Source: Streptosporangium carneum (GTDB taxonomy: Bacteria; Actinomycetota; Actinomycetes; Streptosporangiales; Streptosporangiaceae). Taken from it: 64,000 nt of DNA. The translations under genes were made by a program, and so were the position numbers. Positions 1 through 8,979 of the stretch are shown one piece after another. The DNA lies in the NCBI RefSeq assembly GCF_027922005.1, contig NZ_BSEV01000020.1, forward strand, positions 62,001-126,000, read 5' to 3'. Under the pieces are notes generated by a model, which saw only the letters and a program-made list of their open reading frames with translations, was not told the origin of the DNA and searched no databases. Position 1 is the stretch's first letter, and every line of letters starts with the position of its first letter.

Positions 1-1
1 C

Positions 2-628
2 GGGCGCAACTGGCCCAACATCCAGGTCCTGCTCGAGGACCACGTCGTCATGTCGCTGGTGCCGATCGTCGTGGGGCTGCTCGTCGCGCTCCCGCTCGGG
101 CTGGCCTGCGTCCGCTGGCGCTGGCTCTACCAGCCGACCGTCGGCGTCATGAACGTGGTCTACTCACTGCCCTCGCTGGCCGTCTTCATCGTGCTCATCC
201 CGGTCACGGGCCTCGCCACGCGGACGACCGTCATGATCCCGCTCACCTTCTACGCCATGGCGGTGCTGATCCCGGCGGTCGTCGACGGGCTCACCGCGGT
301 CCCCGACCACGTGCGCCAGTCGGCGGTCGCCATGGGCTTCACCCCGTTGCGCAGACTGCTGCGGGTGGAGCTGCCGATCGCGGTGCCGGTCGTCCTGGCC
401 GGGCTCAGGGTGGCCGCGGTCTCCAGCATCAGCCTGGTCAGCGTGGGCGCGCTGGTCGGCAGGGGCGGTCTCGGCTACCTGTTCATCGACGGCTGGCAGC
501 GGCAGTTCTACACCCCGATCATCGTGGGCATCGTGCTGGTCGTGCTGCTGGCCGCGGTCGCCGACATGCTGCTGGTGCTGGCCCAGCGCCTGCTCACCCC
601 GTGGTCGCGGGCGAGGGGGTCGGCGTGA
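2..628 (+). CDS. Osmoprotectant ABC transporter permease, 5'-truncated by window edge
   Basis: This is an inner-membrane permease subunit of a glycine betaine/choline (OpuC/ProW-type) ABC importer. The frame is already open at the window edge, so the true start lies upstream. Several hydrophobic helices are visible. The conserved coupling loop of binding-protein-dependent permeases appears near the reading 'VRQSAVAMGFTPLRRLLRVELP', quoted here only as its key features: an invariant Gly followed by the basic and Leu-Pro residues that contact the ATPase. Its stop overlaps the GTG start of the next permease (GTGA), so the two are translationally coupled. The ATPase gene is probably upstream, outside the window. 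The family call is firm; the substrate is inferred from the binding protein downstream. Confidence 0.9.
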   Translation, partial: GRNWPNIQVLLEDHVVMSLVPIVVGLLVALPLGLACVRWRWLYQPTVGVMNVVYSLPSLAVFIVLIPVTGLATRTTVMIPLTFYAMAVLIPAVVDGLTAVPDHVRQSAVAMGFTPLRRLLRVELPIAVPVVLAGLRVAAVSSISLVSVGALVGRGGLGYLFIDGWQRQFYTPIIVGIVLVVLLAAVADMLLVLAQRLLTPWSRARGSA

Positions 629-1296
629 ACTGGCTGATCGACTTCTTCGGAGACCCGGCCAACTGGTCGGGCCCTGACGGCATCCCGGTCAGGCTGCTGG
701 AGCACCTGCAGTTCTCCGCGCTCTCGCTGCTGCTCGCCGTGCTGATCGCGCTGCCGCTCGGGCTGTGGATCGGCCACACCGGCAAGGGGGCGCTGTTCGC
801 CGTGCTGAGCGCGAACGCCGCCCGCGCCCTTCCGACGCTGGGCCTGCTGGTGCTCATCGTGCTGCTGATGGGCGTCGGCACCGACATCCCGGTGCTGATC
901 CCGCTGGTCGCGCTCGCCGTGCCGCCGATCCTGGTCAACACCTACGAGGGCATCAGGGGCGTCGACCCCGAGCTCAGGGACGCCGCGTACGGCATGGGCC
1001 TGCGGGGCGGCCAGGTCCTCGGCCGGGTGCTCGTGCCGGTGGCGCTGCCGCTCATCCTGCTCGGCCTGCGGATCGCGGCCATCCAGGTGGTCTCGACCGC
1101 GACCGTGGCCGCCTACGTGGGGCTGGGCGGTCTCGGCAGGTTCATCATCGACGGCCTCGCGACCAAGGACTTCCCGCGCACGATCGGGGGAGCGGTGCTC
1201 GTCGCGCTGCTGGCCCTGGCCGTCCAGCTGGGCTTCACGTTCATCCAGCGCCTTGTGGTCTCTCCGGGGGTGAGCGAGCGCCAGGCCGTACGGTAA
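625..1296 (+). CDS. Second osmoprotectant ABC transporter permease
   Basis: A 223-residue membrane permease of the OpuCB/OpuCD type. I chose the GTG at 625 because it overlaps the previous stop as GTGA, has the G-rich stretch GCGAGGGGG just upstream, and gives the usual N-terminus MNWLIDFFGDPANW. A longer reading from 601 would add eight residues overlapping the upstream gene. About five hydrophobic segments are visible, and the permease coupling loop (DAAYGMGLRGGQVLGRV) lies near residue 120. With the preceding permease it would form the heterodimeric channel. The lipoprotein gene follows 38 nt downstream in the same operon. Confidence 0.92.
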   Translation: MNWLIDFFGDPANWSGPDGIPVRLLEHLQFSALSLLLAVLIALPLGLWIGHTGKGALFAVLSANAARALPTLGLLVLIVLLMGVGTDIPVLIPLVALAVPPILVNTYEGIRGVDPELRDAAYGMGLRGGQVLGRVLVPVALPLILLGLRIAAIQVVSTATVAAYVGLGGLGRFIIDGLATKDFPRTIGGAVLVALLALAVQLGFTFIQRLVVSPGVSERQAVR

Positions 1297-1334
1297 TGTC
1301 TTTATTACCCCCCGTTTTAGAAGGGAACAGCACG

Positions 1335-2270
1335 ATGAAGCGCCTTTTCAGCACCGTGGTGGTCGCCCTCACCGCGGCGCTCGCACTCAGCGCGTGCGGC
1401 GGCGGTGACCCGCTCACCAGCGCCTCCCCGAGCCCGGCGGGCTCAGGGGCCGCGTCGACGTCCGGGGGGAACGGGGGCGGCGGGGGCAAGGCCGTCGTCG
1501 GTTCGGCCAACTTCCCGGAGAACGTCCTGCTCGCCGAGATCTACGCCCAGGCGCTCGAGGCCAAGGGCGTCCAGGTCGAGAAGAAGCTCAACATCGGCAG
1601 CCGCGAGGTCCTCTACGACCAGGTCAAGAGCGGCGGCCTGACCGTCCTTCCCGAATACGTCGGCTCGCTGCTCGCCTTCGTCGACAAGACGACCACGGCG
1701 AAGAGCAAGGACGACGTCGTCGCAGGCCTCAAGGAGAAGCTCCCGGCTGAGCTGGAGGTCCTCGAGCCCGCCGCGGCCGAGGACAACAACTCGCTGACCG
1801 TCACCAGGGAGACCGCCCAGAAGCAGGGCCTGGCCACGATCGAGGACCTGGTCAAGGTCGCCAAGGGCTACTCCGTCGGCGGTCCGCCCGAGTTCCAGTC
1901 CCGCCAGGAGAAGAACTTCAAGGACACCTACGGTCTGGAGTTCAAGGAGTGGAAGAAGACCGGCGACGCGACCGCTGACGCGATCAGGGACGGCAATGTC
2001 CAGGTCGGCAACGTCTTCACCACCGACCCCAAGATCGTGATCAACGGTCTCATCTCGCTGAAGGACACCAAGAACGCCTTCGCCGCCGACAACGTCGTTC
2101 CCCTGGTCAACAAGGCGGCCGCGAACGACACCGTCAGGACCACGCTGAACGCCGTCTCCGCCAAGCTCGACACCCCCGGTCTCCTCGCGCTGATGAAGCG
2201 TGTCGCGATCGACAAGGAGGACGCCGCCACGGTCGCCAAGGACTGGCTGACCCAGAACGGCCTGGTGTAG
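1335..2270 (+). CDS. Glycine betaine/osmoprotectant-binding lipoprotein (OpuAC/ProX family)
   Basis: A 311-residue extracellular substrate-binding protein. The ATG at 1335 follows AAGGGAAC and begins a classic lipoprotein signal: basic MKR, a hydrophobic stretch, and the lipobox LSAC with the lipidated Cys at residue 21. A Ser/Gly-rich tether of about 35 residues follows, then the mature OpuAC domain starting around VVGSANFPEN. This architecture is typical of quaternary-ammonium binding proteins of the OpuC type. It captures the substrate for the two permeases just upstream. A longer in-frame reading running back through the permease gene is spurious. The exact ligand (betaine, choline, carnitine or ectoine-like) cannot be read from sequence alone. 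Confidence 0.9.
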   Translation: MKRLFSTVVVALTAALALSACGGGDPLTSASPSPAGSGAASTSGGNGGGGGKAVVGSANFPENVLLAEIYAQALEAKGVQVEKKLNIGSREVLYDQVKSGGLTVLPEYVGSLLAFVDKTTTAKSKDDVVAGLKEKLPAELEVLEPAAAEDNNSLTVTRETAQKQGLATIEDLVKVAKGYSVGGPPEFQSRQEKNFKDTYGLEFKEWKKTGDATADAIRDGNVQVGNVFTTDPKIVINGLISLKDTKNAFAADNVVPLVNKAAANDTVRTTLNAVSAKLDTPGLLALMKRVAIDKEDAATVAKDWLTQNGLV

Positions 2271-2327
2271 ACGCCGGCCCCTGCCGGTTGTGACCCCACG
2301 CCGGCCCCGGCCGGTTGTGACCCCTCC

Positions 2328-2359
2328 CGCGGCCCGCGCCCCGACCGGCGCGGGCCGCG
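2328..2359. terminator. Perfect GC hairpin after the ABC operon
   Basis: Arms of 13 bp (2328-2340 and 2347-2359) pair perfectly around a six-base loop CCGACC. There is no U-tract, as is common for actinobacterial terminators. Just before it, the string CCGGTTGTGACCCC occurs twice (about 2284 and 2311). Confidence 0.7.
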
Positions 2360-2447
2360 TCATGTCGGGCCCCGCGAGCTCGAGCGGGCCCCACGAGCCC
2401 GAGCGGCCCGAGGCCCGGCCCCGCCCTCCGTTCGGGATGATGACCAC

Positions 2448-2927
2448 ATGAACGAGTTCATCGAGGCCATGGCGCAGCTGCCGACCGGCGTGACGGTCGT
2501 CACCGTGAAGGACGAGCGCGACGACGTGGGAACCACGGTCGGCACCTTCACCTCGGTCTCGCTCGACCCCCAGCTGGTCATGGTGAGCATGGAGAACACC
2601 GGCTATCTCAACGAACTGCTGCTGCGCCGCGACCGCTGGGCCGCGAGCGTGCTGTCCGCGGAGCAGAAGGCGATCGCCAGCCGCTTCGCCACCGCGGGCC
2701 GCCCCGGCGCGCGCCTCCTGCTGGCCGGGACGCCGCACCACAGGGGGAAGCTGAGCGAGGCCCTCGTCGTGGACGGCGGCGTCACCGCCCTGGAAGCCGA
2801 GACGATCAAGGTCGTCCCCGCGGGAGACCACACGCTCTTCGTCGCCCGCGTGCTGGGCGTGGACTACGTCACCCCAGGCCTCGCCCCTCTCGTACGGCTC
2901 CGCGGCCGCTACCGCCCCGTCGGCTGA
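2448..2927 (+). CDS. Flavin reductase domain protein (HpaC-like)
   Basis: A 159-residue protein with the flavin-reductase-like FMN-binding split barrel. The N-terminal part has the family signature: TGVTVVTV, then TVGTFTSVSLDPQLVMVS, the strand-turn region that cradles the flavin. Such enzymes use NAD(P)H to reduce FMN or FAD, often supplying a partner monooxygenase. No monooxygenase is next to it here, so it may act as a stand-alone reductase. It is monocistronic and is closed off by a strong hairpin shared with the convergent gene. Confidence 0.8.
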   Translation: MNEFIEAMAQLPTGVTVVTVKDERDDVGTTVGTFTSVSLDPQLVMVSMENTGYLNELLLRRDRWAASVLSAEQKAIASRFATAGRPGARLLLAGTPHHRGKLSEALVVDGGVTALEAETIKVVPAGDHTLFVARVLGVDYVTPGLAPLVRLRGRYRPVG

Positions 2928-2938
2928 CCCAGCCCGCC

Positions 2939-2970
2939 CGCCCCGCCGGTCGGAGGTGACCGGCGGGGCG
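2939..2970. terminator. Bidirectional hairpin between convergent genes
   Basis: A perfect 13-bp stem (2939-2951 with 2958-2970) and loop GGAGGT lie between the ends of the flavin reductase and protease genes, so one structure could stop transcription from both sides. Confidence 0.7.
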
Positions 2971-3029
2971 GCGAGGACGGGAGCGGGCGGCCGACCGGCG
3001 TCAGCGAGTCGGCCGGGAGCCGGGAGCGG

Positions 3030-4730
3030 TCAGCGGATCGTCCAGGAGCCGGGGAGCATGAGGGGGCCGTAGGACGGCAGGCCGAGCTCGGTGGCGAGGT
3101 GGGCCAGCGGGCCCCAGGCCTCCAGACGGACCCTGGCCAGCGCGGCGGCCCTGTCCTCGCTGGAGTCCACGGGGCGCAGACGCTCAAGGGGGTTCAGCTT
3201 GGGGTAGCCGCGCACCGGGGCGTCCGCGGGCAGGCCGGCCTTCTGGCGGGCCAGGGCCAGGGCGTCCTCGAGGCCGCCGAGCTCGTCGACCAGCCCGCCC
3301 TCGTGGGCGTCCGCGCCGGTCCAGACCCGGCCCCTGGCCAGCTCGTGGGCGCGCTCGCGCGTCAGGCCGCGGCCTTCGGCCACCTTGTTCACGAAGTCGT
3401 CGTAGATCCGGTCGAGCCAGGCGTTGACCCGTGCCCACTGGGCCTCGGAGAAGGCGTTCGTCGGGGAGAACATCCCGGCGTTCGCGCCCTCGCCGACCGT
3501 CTCGGAGGACACGCCGAGCTTCTCCAGCAGCCCGCCGATGACGGCCTTTCCACCGAACACGCCGATGGAGCCGGTGAGCGTGCCGGGCTGGGCCACGATC
3601 GCGTCGGCGGCCATCGAGACCATGTAGCCGCCGGAAGCCGCCACGTCGCCCATCGAGACGATGATCGGCTTGCCCGCCTTGCGGGTGAGGACGACCTCGC
3701 GCCAGATGGCGTCCGAGGCCACGTAGGAGCCGCCGGGACTGTCCACCCGAAAGACGACGGCCTTGACGTGGTCGTCGCGCCGGGCGGCGCGCAGAGCGGC
3801 GCAGACGGTGTCCGAGCCCATCGCCCCGCCTCCGCCCAGGGGGCTGCGCCCGCTGCGGCCGAGGCGGATCGGGCCGTTGCCGTGAACCAGCGCGACCGTC
3901 TGGGCGCCGGGGTGCGGGAGCTTGCCGGTGATCTGCCCCTTGGCGTAGCGGCCGACGTAGAGCAGCAGCGCGTCCTCGCCCGCGGCCCGCTTGACCTCGT
4001 CGTAGACCTCGTCGCGGTAGGCCATCCTGTCGACCAGCCCGGCCTCGACCGCCTCGGCGCCGATGAACGGGCCCTGGTCGACGAGCTCGCGCACCTTGGC
4101 GGGCTCCAGGCCGCGCCCCTCCGCGACGCCCGCGACGACCTGCTCGGTGACCGACTCGGTGATCCGGCTCATCGACTCGCGATGGGCGTCGGTCATGTGG
4201 TCCTGGGTGAAGGCGTTGGCGGCGGTCTTGTATTCGTGCCGCTGGCCGAGTTGGTACTCCACACCGAGCTTGCCGAGCGCTCCGCGCAGGAAACGCTGCT
4301 CCATCGAGACGCCGGTCAGGCCGACGTCGCCGGAGGGCTGAAGGTAGACCCGCTCGAAGGCGGTGGCCAGGTAGTAGGGCAGGGTGCCCGCGCCGAACTC
4401 GCCGAACGTCTCGGCGAACGCGACCGTCAGCTTGCCCGAGGCCCTGAACTGGGCCACGGCGTGCCGCAGGTCCTGCACGGTCGCCAGGCCGAGCGGCTGG
4501 GCGCCGATCTTGACGATCAGCGCCTTGACCCTGTCGTCCTTCCTGGCGCGCCGCAGCCCGGACAGCACGTCGGCCAGGCGCGTCTTGCGCATGGACAGGA
4601 GCGCGCCCAGCGGGTCGGCGGGAGGACCTTCGGTCAGCCCCTCGGTGAGGTCGAGTTCAAGGACCAGTGGAGCGGTGCGTCGCTGCCGGAACCGGTCGAC
4701 GGTGTCGATGATCACCTTGGTCGCGTCCAT
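3030..4730 (-). CDS. sppA: Signal peptide peptidase SppA, 67K (protease IV) type
   Basis: A 566-residue S49 peptidase with two tandem crotonase-like halves, the long SppA form. The catalytic lysine is K168 in HEYKTA of the N-terminal half. The serine nucleophile is S366 in AASGGY of the C-terminal half. Both motifs match the Ser/Lys dyad of protease IV. No N-terminal transmembrane helix is visible: the protein opens MDATKVIIDTVDRF and goes straight into the fold, unlike the anchored E. coli enzyme. It may therefore act in the cytoplasm or at the membrane surface. It presumably degrades cleaved signal peptides. The ATG at 4730 is the natural start, about 75 nt downstream (on the minus strand) of the end of the subtilisin gene. 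Confidence 0.9.
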   Translation of the reverse strand: MDATKVIIDTVDRFRQRRTAPLVLELDLTEGLTEGPPADPLGALLSMRKTRLADVLSGLRRARKDDRVKALIVKIGAQPLGLATVQDLRHAVAQFRASGKLTVAFAETFGEFGAGTLPYYLATAFERVYLQPSGDVGLTGVSMEQRFLRGALGKLGVEYQLGQRHEYKTAANAFTQDHMTDAHRESMSRITESVTEQVVAGVAEGRGLEPAKVRELVDQGPFIGAEAVEAGLVDRMAYRDEVYDEVKRAAGEDALLLYVGRYAKGQITGKLPHPGAQTVALVHGNGPIRLGRSGRSPLGGGGAMGSDTVCAALRAARRDDHVKAVVFRVDSPGGSYVASDAIWREVVLTRKAGKPIIVSMGDVAASGGYMVSMAADAIVAQPGTLTGSIGVFGGKAVIGGLLEKLGVSSETVGEGANAGMFSPTNAFSEAQWARVNAWLDRIYDDFVNKVAEGRGLTRERAHELARGRVWTGADAHEGGLVDELGGLEDALALARQKAGLPADAPVRGYPKLNPLERLRPVDSSEDRAAALARVRLEAWGPLAHLATELGLPSYGPLMLPGSWTIR

Positions 4731-4805
4731 GCTCTCACCCTAAGCGACGTATCCGGGGATGAGACGCTCCGAACGGCACATCCCGAGCTCGCCTCGTCTT
4801 CCGGC

Positions 4806-6851
4806 TCATGCCGTACGGCGGGCGTTGATGTGCTTTCTCAGCAGCGAGACCGAACCGGAGGGGAACGCTCCCCGCAGGCGGCGGTCCTCCGCAGTGGTCA
4901 GGGTGTTCTTGACCGTGGACGTCCCCGTGACCCTGGCGGTGAAGTTGACCCCGCCGTGCGCCCAGTTCAGCCACGCGGCCAGCAGCTCGCTTTCGAACTT
5001 CGCCCGCTTGGTCTTCTTGGCGGGCTTGAGCACCCGCTGGGCGGCGGCCAGCGTGGAGACGCCGGTGAGCTCGGAGAAGACCCTGCTGGCCTTGCTCGTC
5101 ATGCCGAGGTAGCACTTGAGCGTCGCGTCCGTCAGGGTTCCCTTGCCCCGGCCGACCTCGACGGCCCAGCGCGCGGCGCTCAGCGTCTTCTTCGACTTCC
5201 CTCTGGTGCACACCGCCGCGGAGGCCGCGGGGGCGGTCGCGGCCGGAGTCGGGGACGCGGTCACGGTCACCGTGACGGTCACCGTCGGCAGCGGGATCGG
5301 CGCCGGGGCCTGCGTCGGCCCGGGGGGCGGGGCGAGGGAGCCGGGTTCGGGGCTCGGGGTGGGGGCCGGGTCCTCGTCGGGGGAGTCGTCGCCGGGATCC
5401 TCCGGGGTGGACTCGTCCGGATCCGGGTCGGGCGACTGGGTCACGGGCGGCGAGGGGGCGGCTCCGGTGAGCGCGCCGTACAGGTCGAGGCGGGGTGTGG
5501 TGACCCCGTCGTAGACGATCGGGCGACCCGCCGCGGTGAGCCTGCCGACGAGGGTGTCGGGGGCGGTGGCGGCGCTGTCGGGGGCGGTCTCCGCGGCCTT
5601 CTGGGCCAGTACGGCCAGCGCCCCGGTGACGTGCGGGGTGGACATCGAGGTTCCGCTGTAGATCTCGGTGCCGCCGTCGGGCACCGAGGAGTCGACGTCG
5701 ACGCCGGGGGCGAAGAGGTCGAGCACGGGACCGTGGTTCGACCAGTCGGCGACGCGGTCGGCGTCGTCGGTCGCCCCCACGGTCACCGCGCCCGAGAGGC
5801 ATCCGGGGGCTCCCGCGCCGGGGCCGCCCTCGTTCCCCGCGGCGGCGACGGTCACGACGCCCTTGGCGCGCAGCGTGTCGATCCGCTCCTTCATCGCCTG
5901 GACCTCGGGCTCGCCGTCGCAGTTCCCGTCGTAGAGGCCGCCGCCGAGGCTGAGGTTGACCGAGACGAGGCCTGGAACGGTGTCCTTCAGCTCCGCGACG
6001 CGGTCGAGCGCGAGCAGGAGCGAGGACTCGTAGGCGGTCAGGCAGGAGCCGCCGCCGGGGCAGTCGTCCAGACGGCTGAAGACCTGGAACGCCACGATGT
6101 CGGCCCCGGGCGCGACGGCGTGCGCGATGCCCGCCACGTGGGTGCCGTGCTCGCACAGGTTGGTCGAGCCCTCCAGGCAGGCGGCGGTCCGGGCGTCGGC
6201 GGAGTCGTCGGAGTCGTCCGTCTCCTGGCCGTTCGGGCACAGCGACTTCGCGCCGTTGTCCGTCGCGGAGAAGCAGAACTCCCGCACGACCTTGCCGCCC
6301 AGCGCGGGGTGGTCCCTGTCGATCCCGGTGTCGATGACCGCGATCGTCCTGCCCCTGCCGTCCGCGCCCTCCGCGTGGGCCCGGTCGGCGCCGATCAGCC
6401 GCAGCCCGGAGGCCAGGGAGGTCGGGAAGTAGGTGCGGTCGCGGCGGATCGAGACCACCCGGGGGTCCTTGGCGAGCTCGGCGAGCGAGTCGCCGGTGCC
6501 CTGCACGACGATGAAGGAGGTGTCCTCGGGCTGGAGCACGACGTCGGCCCCGGGCAGTGCCTGCGCCTCACCGGCGACGGGGGCGGCCTGGGCCGGAGCG
6601 GTCACCTCGACGATGACCCTCGCGCCGTCCTCGTCGGCGTCGAGTCCCACCTCCAGCTTCGGGGCCGGAGAGGCCGCGGGGTCCGGCTGCGCGGGCTCCG
6701 GGGCGTCCGTCGGGGGCGTCTGCGAGCCGGTCGCCTGAGTGGTCTGTGCTGTCTGGCCTGTCTGGCCGCCGGGTTGCTCCTCGGCGAGGGCGGGTGCGAC
6801 AGGGGTGATGGTGAGCACGATCACGAGGGCCACGAGGGCTCGAAGTCGCAC
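4806..6851 (-). CDS. Secreted subtilisin-family (S8) serine protease with C-terminal extension
   Basis: A 681-residue exported protease. A signal peptide (MRLRALVALV...PALA, residues 1-23) is followed by a Gln/Thr/Pro-rich stretch, then a propeptide-like region up to about 150. The catalytic triad is D174 (AVIDTGID), H235 (HGTHVAG) and S402 (GTSMSTPHVTG), with oxyanion N340 (AAAGNEGG). Cysteines around C193-C270 may form disulfides. After the catalytic domain comes a Pro/Asp/Ser-rich linker (about 470-545). A final domain of about 130 residues begins CTRGKSKKTLS and is rich in Lys; I do not recognise it. It may bind wall or substrate. The gene is monocistronic; its promoter region carries CATACG repeats. 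Confidence 0.9.
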   Translation of the reverse strand: MRLRALVALVIVLTITPVAPALAEEQPGGQTGQTAQTTQATGSQTPPTDAPEPAQPDPAASPAPKLEVGLDADEDGARVIVEVTAPAQAAPVAGEAQALPGADVVLQPEDTSFIVVQGTGDSLAELAKDPRVVSIRRDRTYFPTSLASGLRLIGADRAHAEGADGRGRTIAVIDTGIDRDHPALGGKVVREFCFSATDNGAKSLCPNGQETDDSDDSADARTAACLEGSTNLCEHGTHVAGIAHAVAPGADIVAFQVFSRLDDCPGGGSCLTAYESSLLLALDRVAELKDTVPGLVSVNLSLGGGLYDGNCDGEPEVQAMKERIDTLRAKGVVTVAAAGNEGGPGAGAPGCLSGAVTVGATDDADRVADWSNHGPVLDLFAPGVDVDSSVPDGGTEIYSGTSMSTPHVTGALAVLAQKAAETAPDSAATAPDTLVGRLTAAGRPIVYDGVTTPRLDLYGALTGAAPSPPVTQSPDPDPDESTPEDPGDDSPDEDPAPTPSPEPGSLAPPPGPTQAPAPIPLPTVTVTVTVTASPTPAATAPAASAAVCTRGKSKKTLSAARWAVEVGRGKGTLTDATLKCYLGMTSKASRVFSELTGVSTLAAAQRVLKPAKKTKRAKFESELLAAWLNWAHGGVNFTARVTGTSTVKNTLTTAEDRRLRGAFPSGSVSLLRKHINARRTA

Positions 6852-6973
6852 ACGTCCTCCGGGGGGATAGGACAGCTCCGGGCGGTCGATCAGGCGATAC
6901 GGAGTCTAAGCAGTGATCTCTGCCCGGTGAATACCCCGTTCCGGATTTTGAGGATCTTCTCCGACACAGTTCA

Positions 6974-7006
6974 CATACGCCTCGTGTCGCATACGGCTCA
7001 CGTATG
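6974..7006. promoter_or_regulatory. Clustered CATACG/CGTATG half-sites upstream of the subtilisin gene
   Basis: Two CATACG copies and an inverted CGTATG lie close together. The last two form a 6-bp inverted repeat (6990-6995 and 7001-7006) around GCTCA. They sit about 125-150 bp upstream of the protease start, a plausible operator position. No regulator is assigned. Confidence 0.35.
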
Positions 7007-7069
7007 TCTCCCGGACATGGCTCGACCCCCCGCGGCGTGACGCGCACGGAGGGCCGAGTGTCCGAAATA

Positions 7070-8728
<1,659 letters not shown>

Positions 8729-8767
8729 GGGTCGCTCCAGGTCAAAGAGTTCCTAGCCCCCGAATTC

Positions 8768-8784
8768 ATAGGAAAGTTTCCTAT
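8768..8784. promoter_or_regulatory. Chitinase operator candidate, ATAGGAAA-G-TTTCCTAT
   Basis: A perfect inverted repeat with 8-bp arms around a single central G lies 40-56 bp upstream of the chitinase start. It is markedly AT-richer than its surroundings. The size and symmetry fit a dimeric repressor site; the controlling protein is unknown. It does not match the TGGTCTAGACCA-type site known for DasR. Confidence 0.55.
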
Positions 8785-8890
8785 TAGTTTCCAGAGCGTA
8801 GGTTGTCGTTCCCGGACGGTCAATGGCTCGCTGACCGATATAAGGCGGATTTAAGGTTTCCTGGAGACCCCCGGAAGCCCGCCGAGCAGG

Positions 8891-8923
8891 AAAAAGGGCC
8901 GGTCACGCCCCGCGTGACCGGCC
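8891..8923 (-). terminator. Intrinsic terminator of glgB
   Basis: A 12-bp perfect stem with a CCC loop spans 8897-8923. Read on the minus strand it is followed by five T residues (8895-8891), making a textbook rho-independent terminator about 60 nt past the glgB stop. Confidence 0.85.
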
Positions 8924-8979
8924 TGGACCGATGTGAAAAATTTATCGGCCCCTGTTGACACTCCTGTTCGGAAGATCGG

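Noticed and set aside
765..2270. A 501-codon reading that would fuse the permease region to the binding lipoprotein
   Set aside because: The first 190 codons are an out-of-frame shadow of the permease. The lipoprotein signal at 1335 is the real start.
3099..7040. A 1313-codon open frame on the plus strand
   Set aside because: It lies antisense to sppA and the subtilisin gene, both of which have clear catalytic motifs. Long antisense frames are expected in GC-rich DNA.
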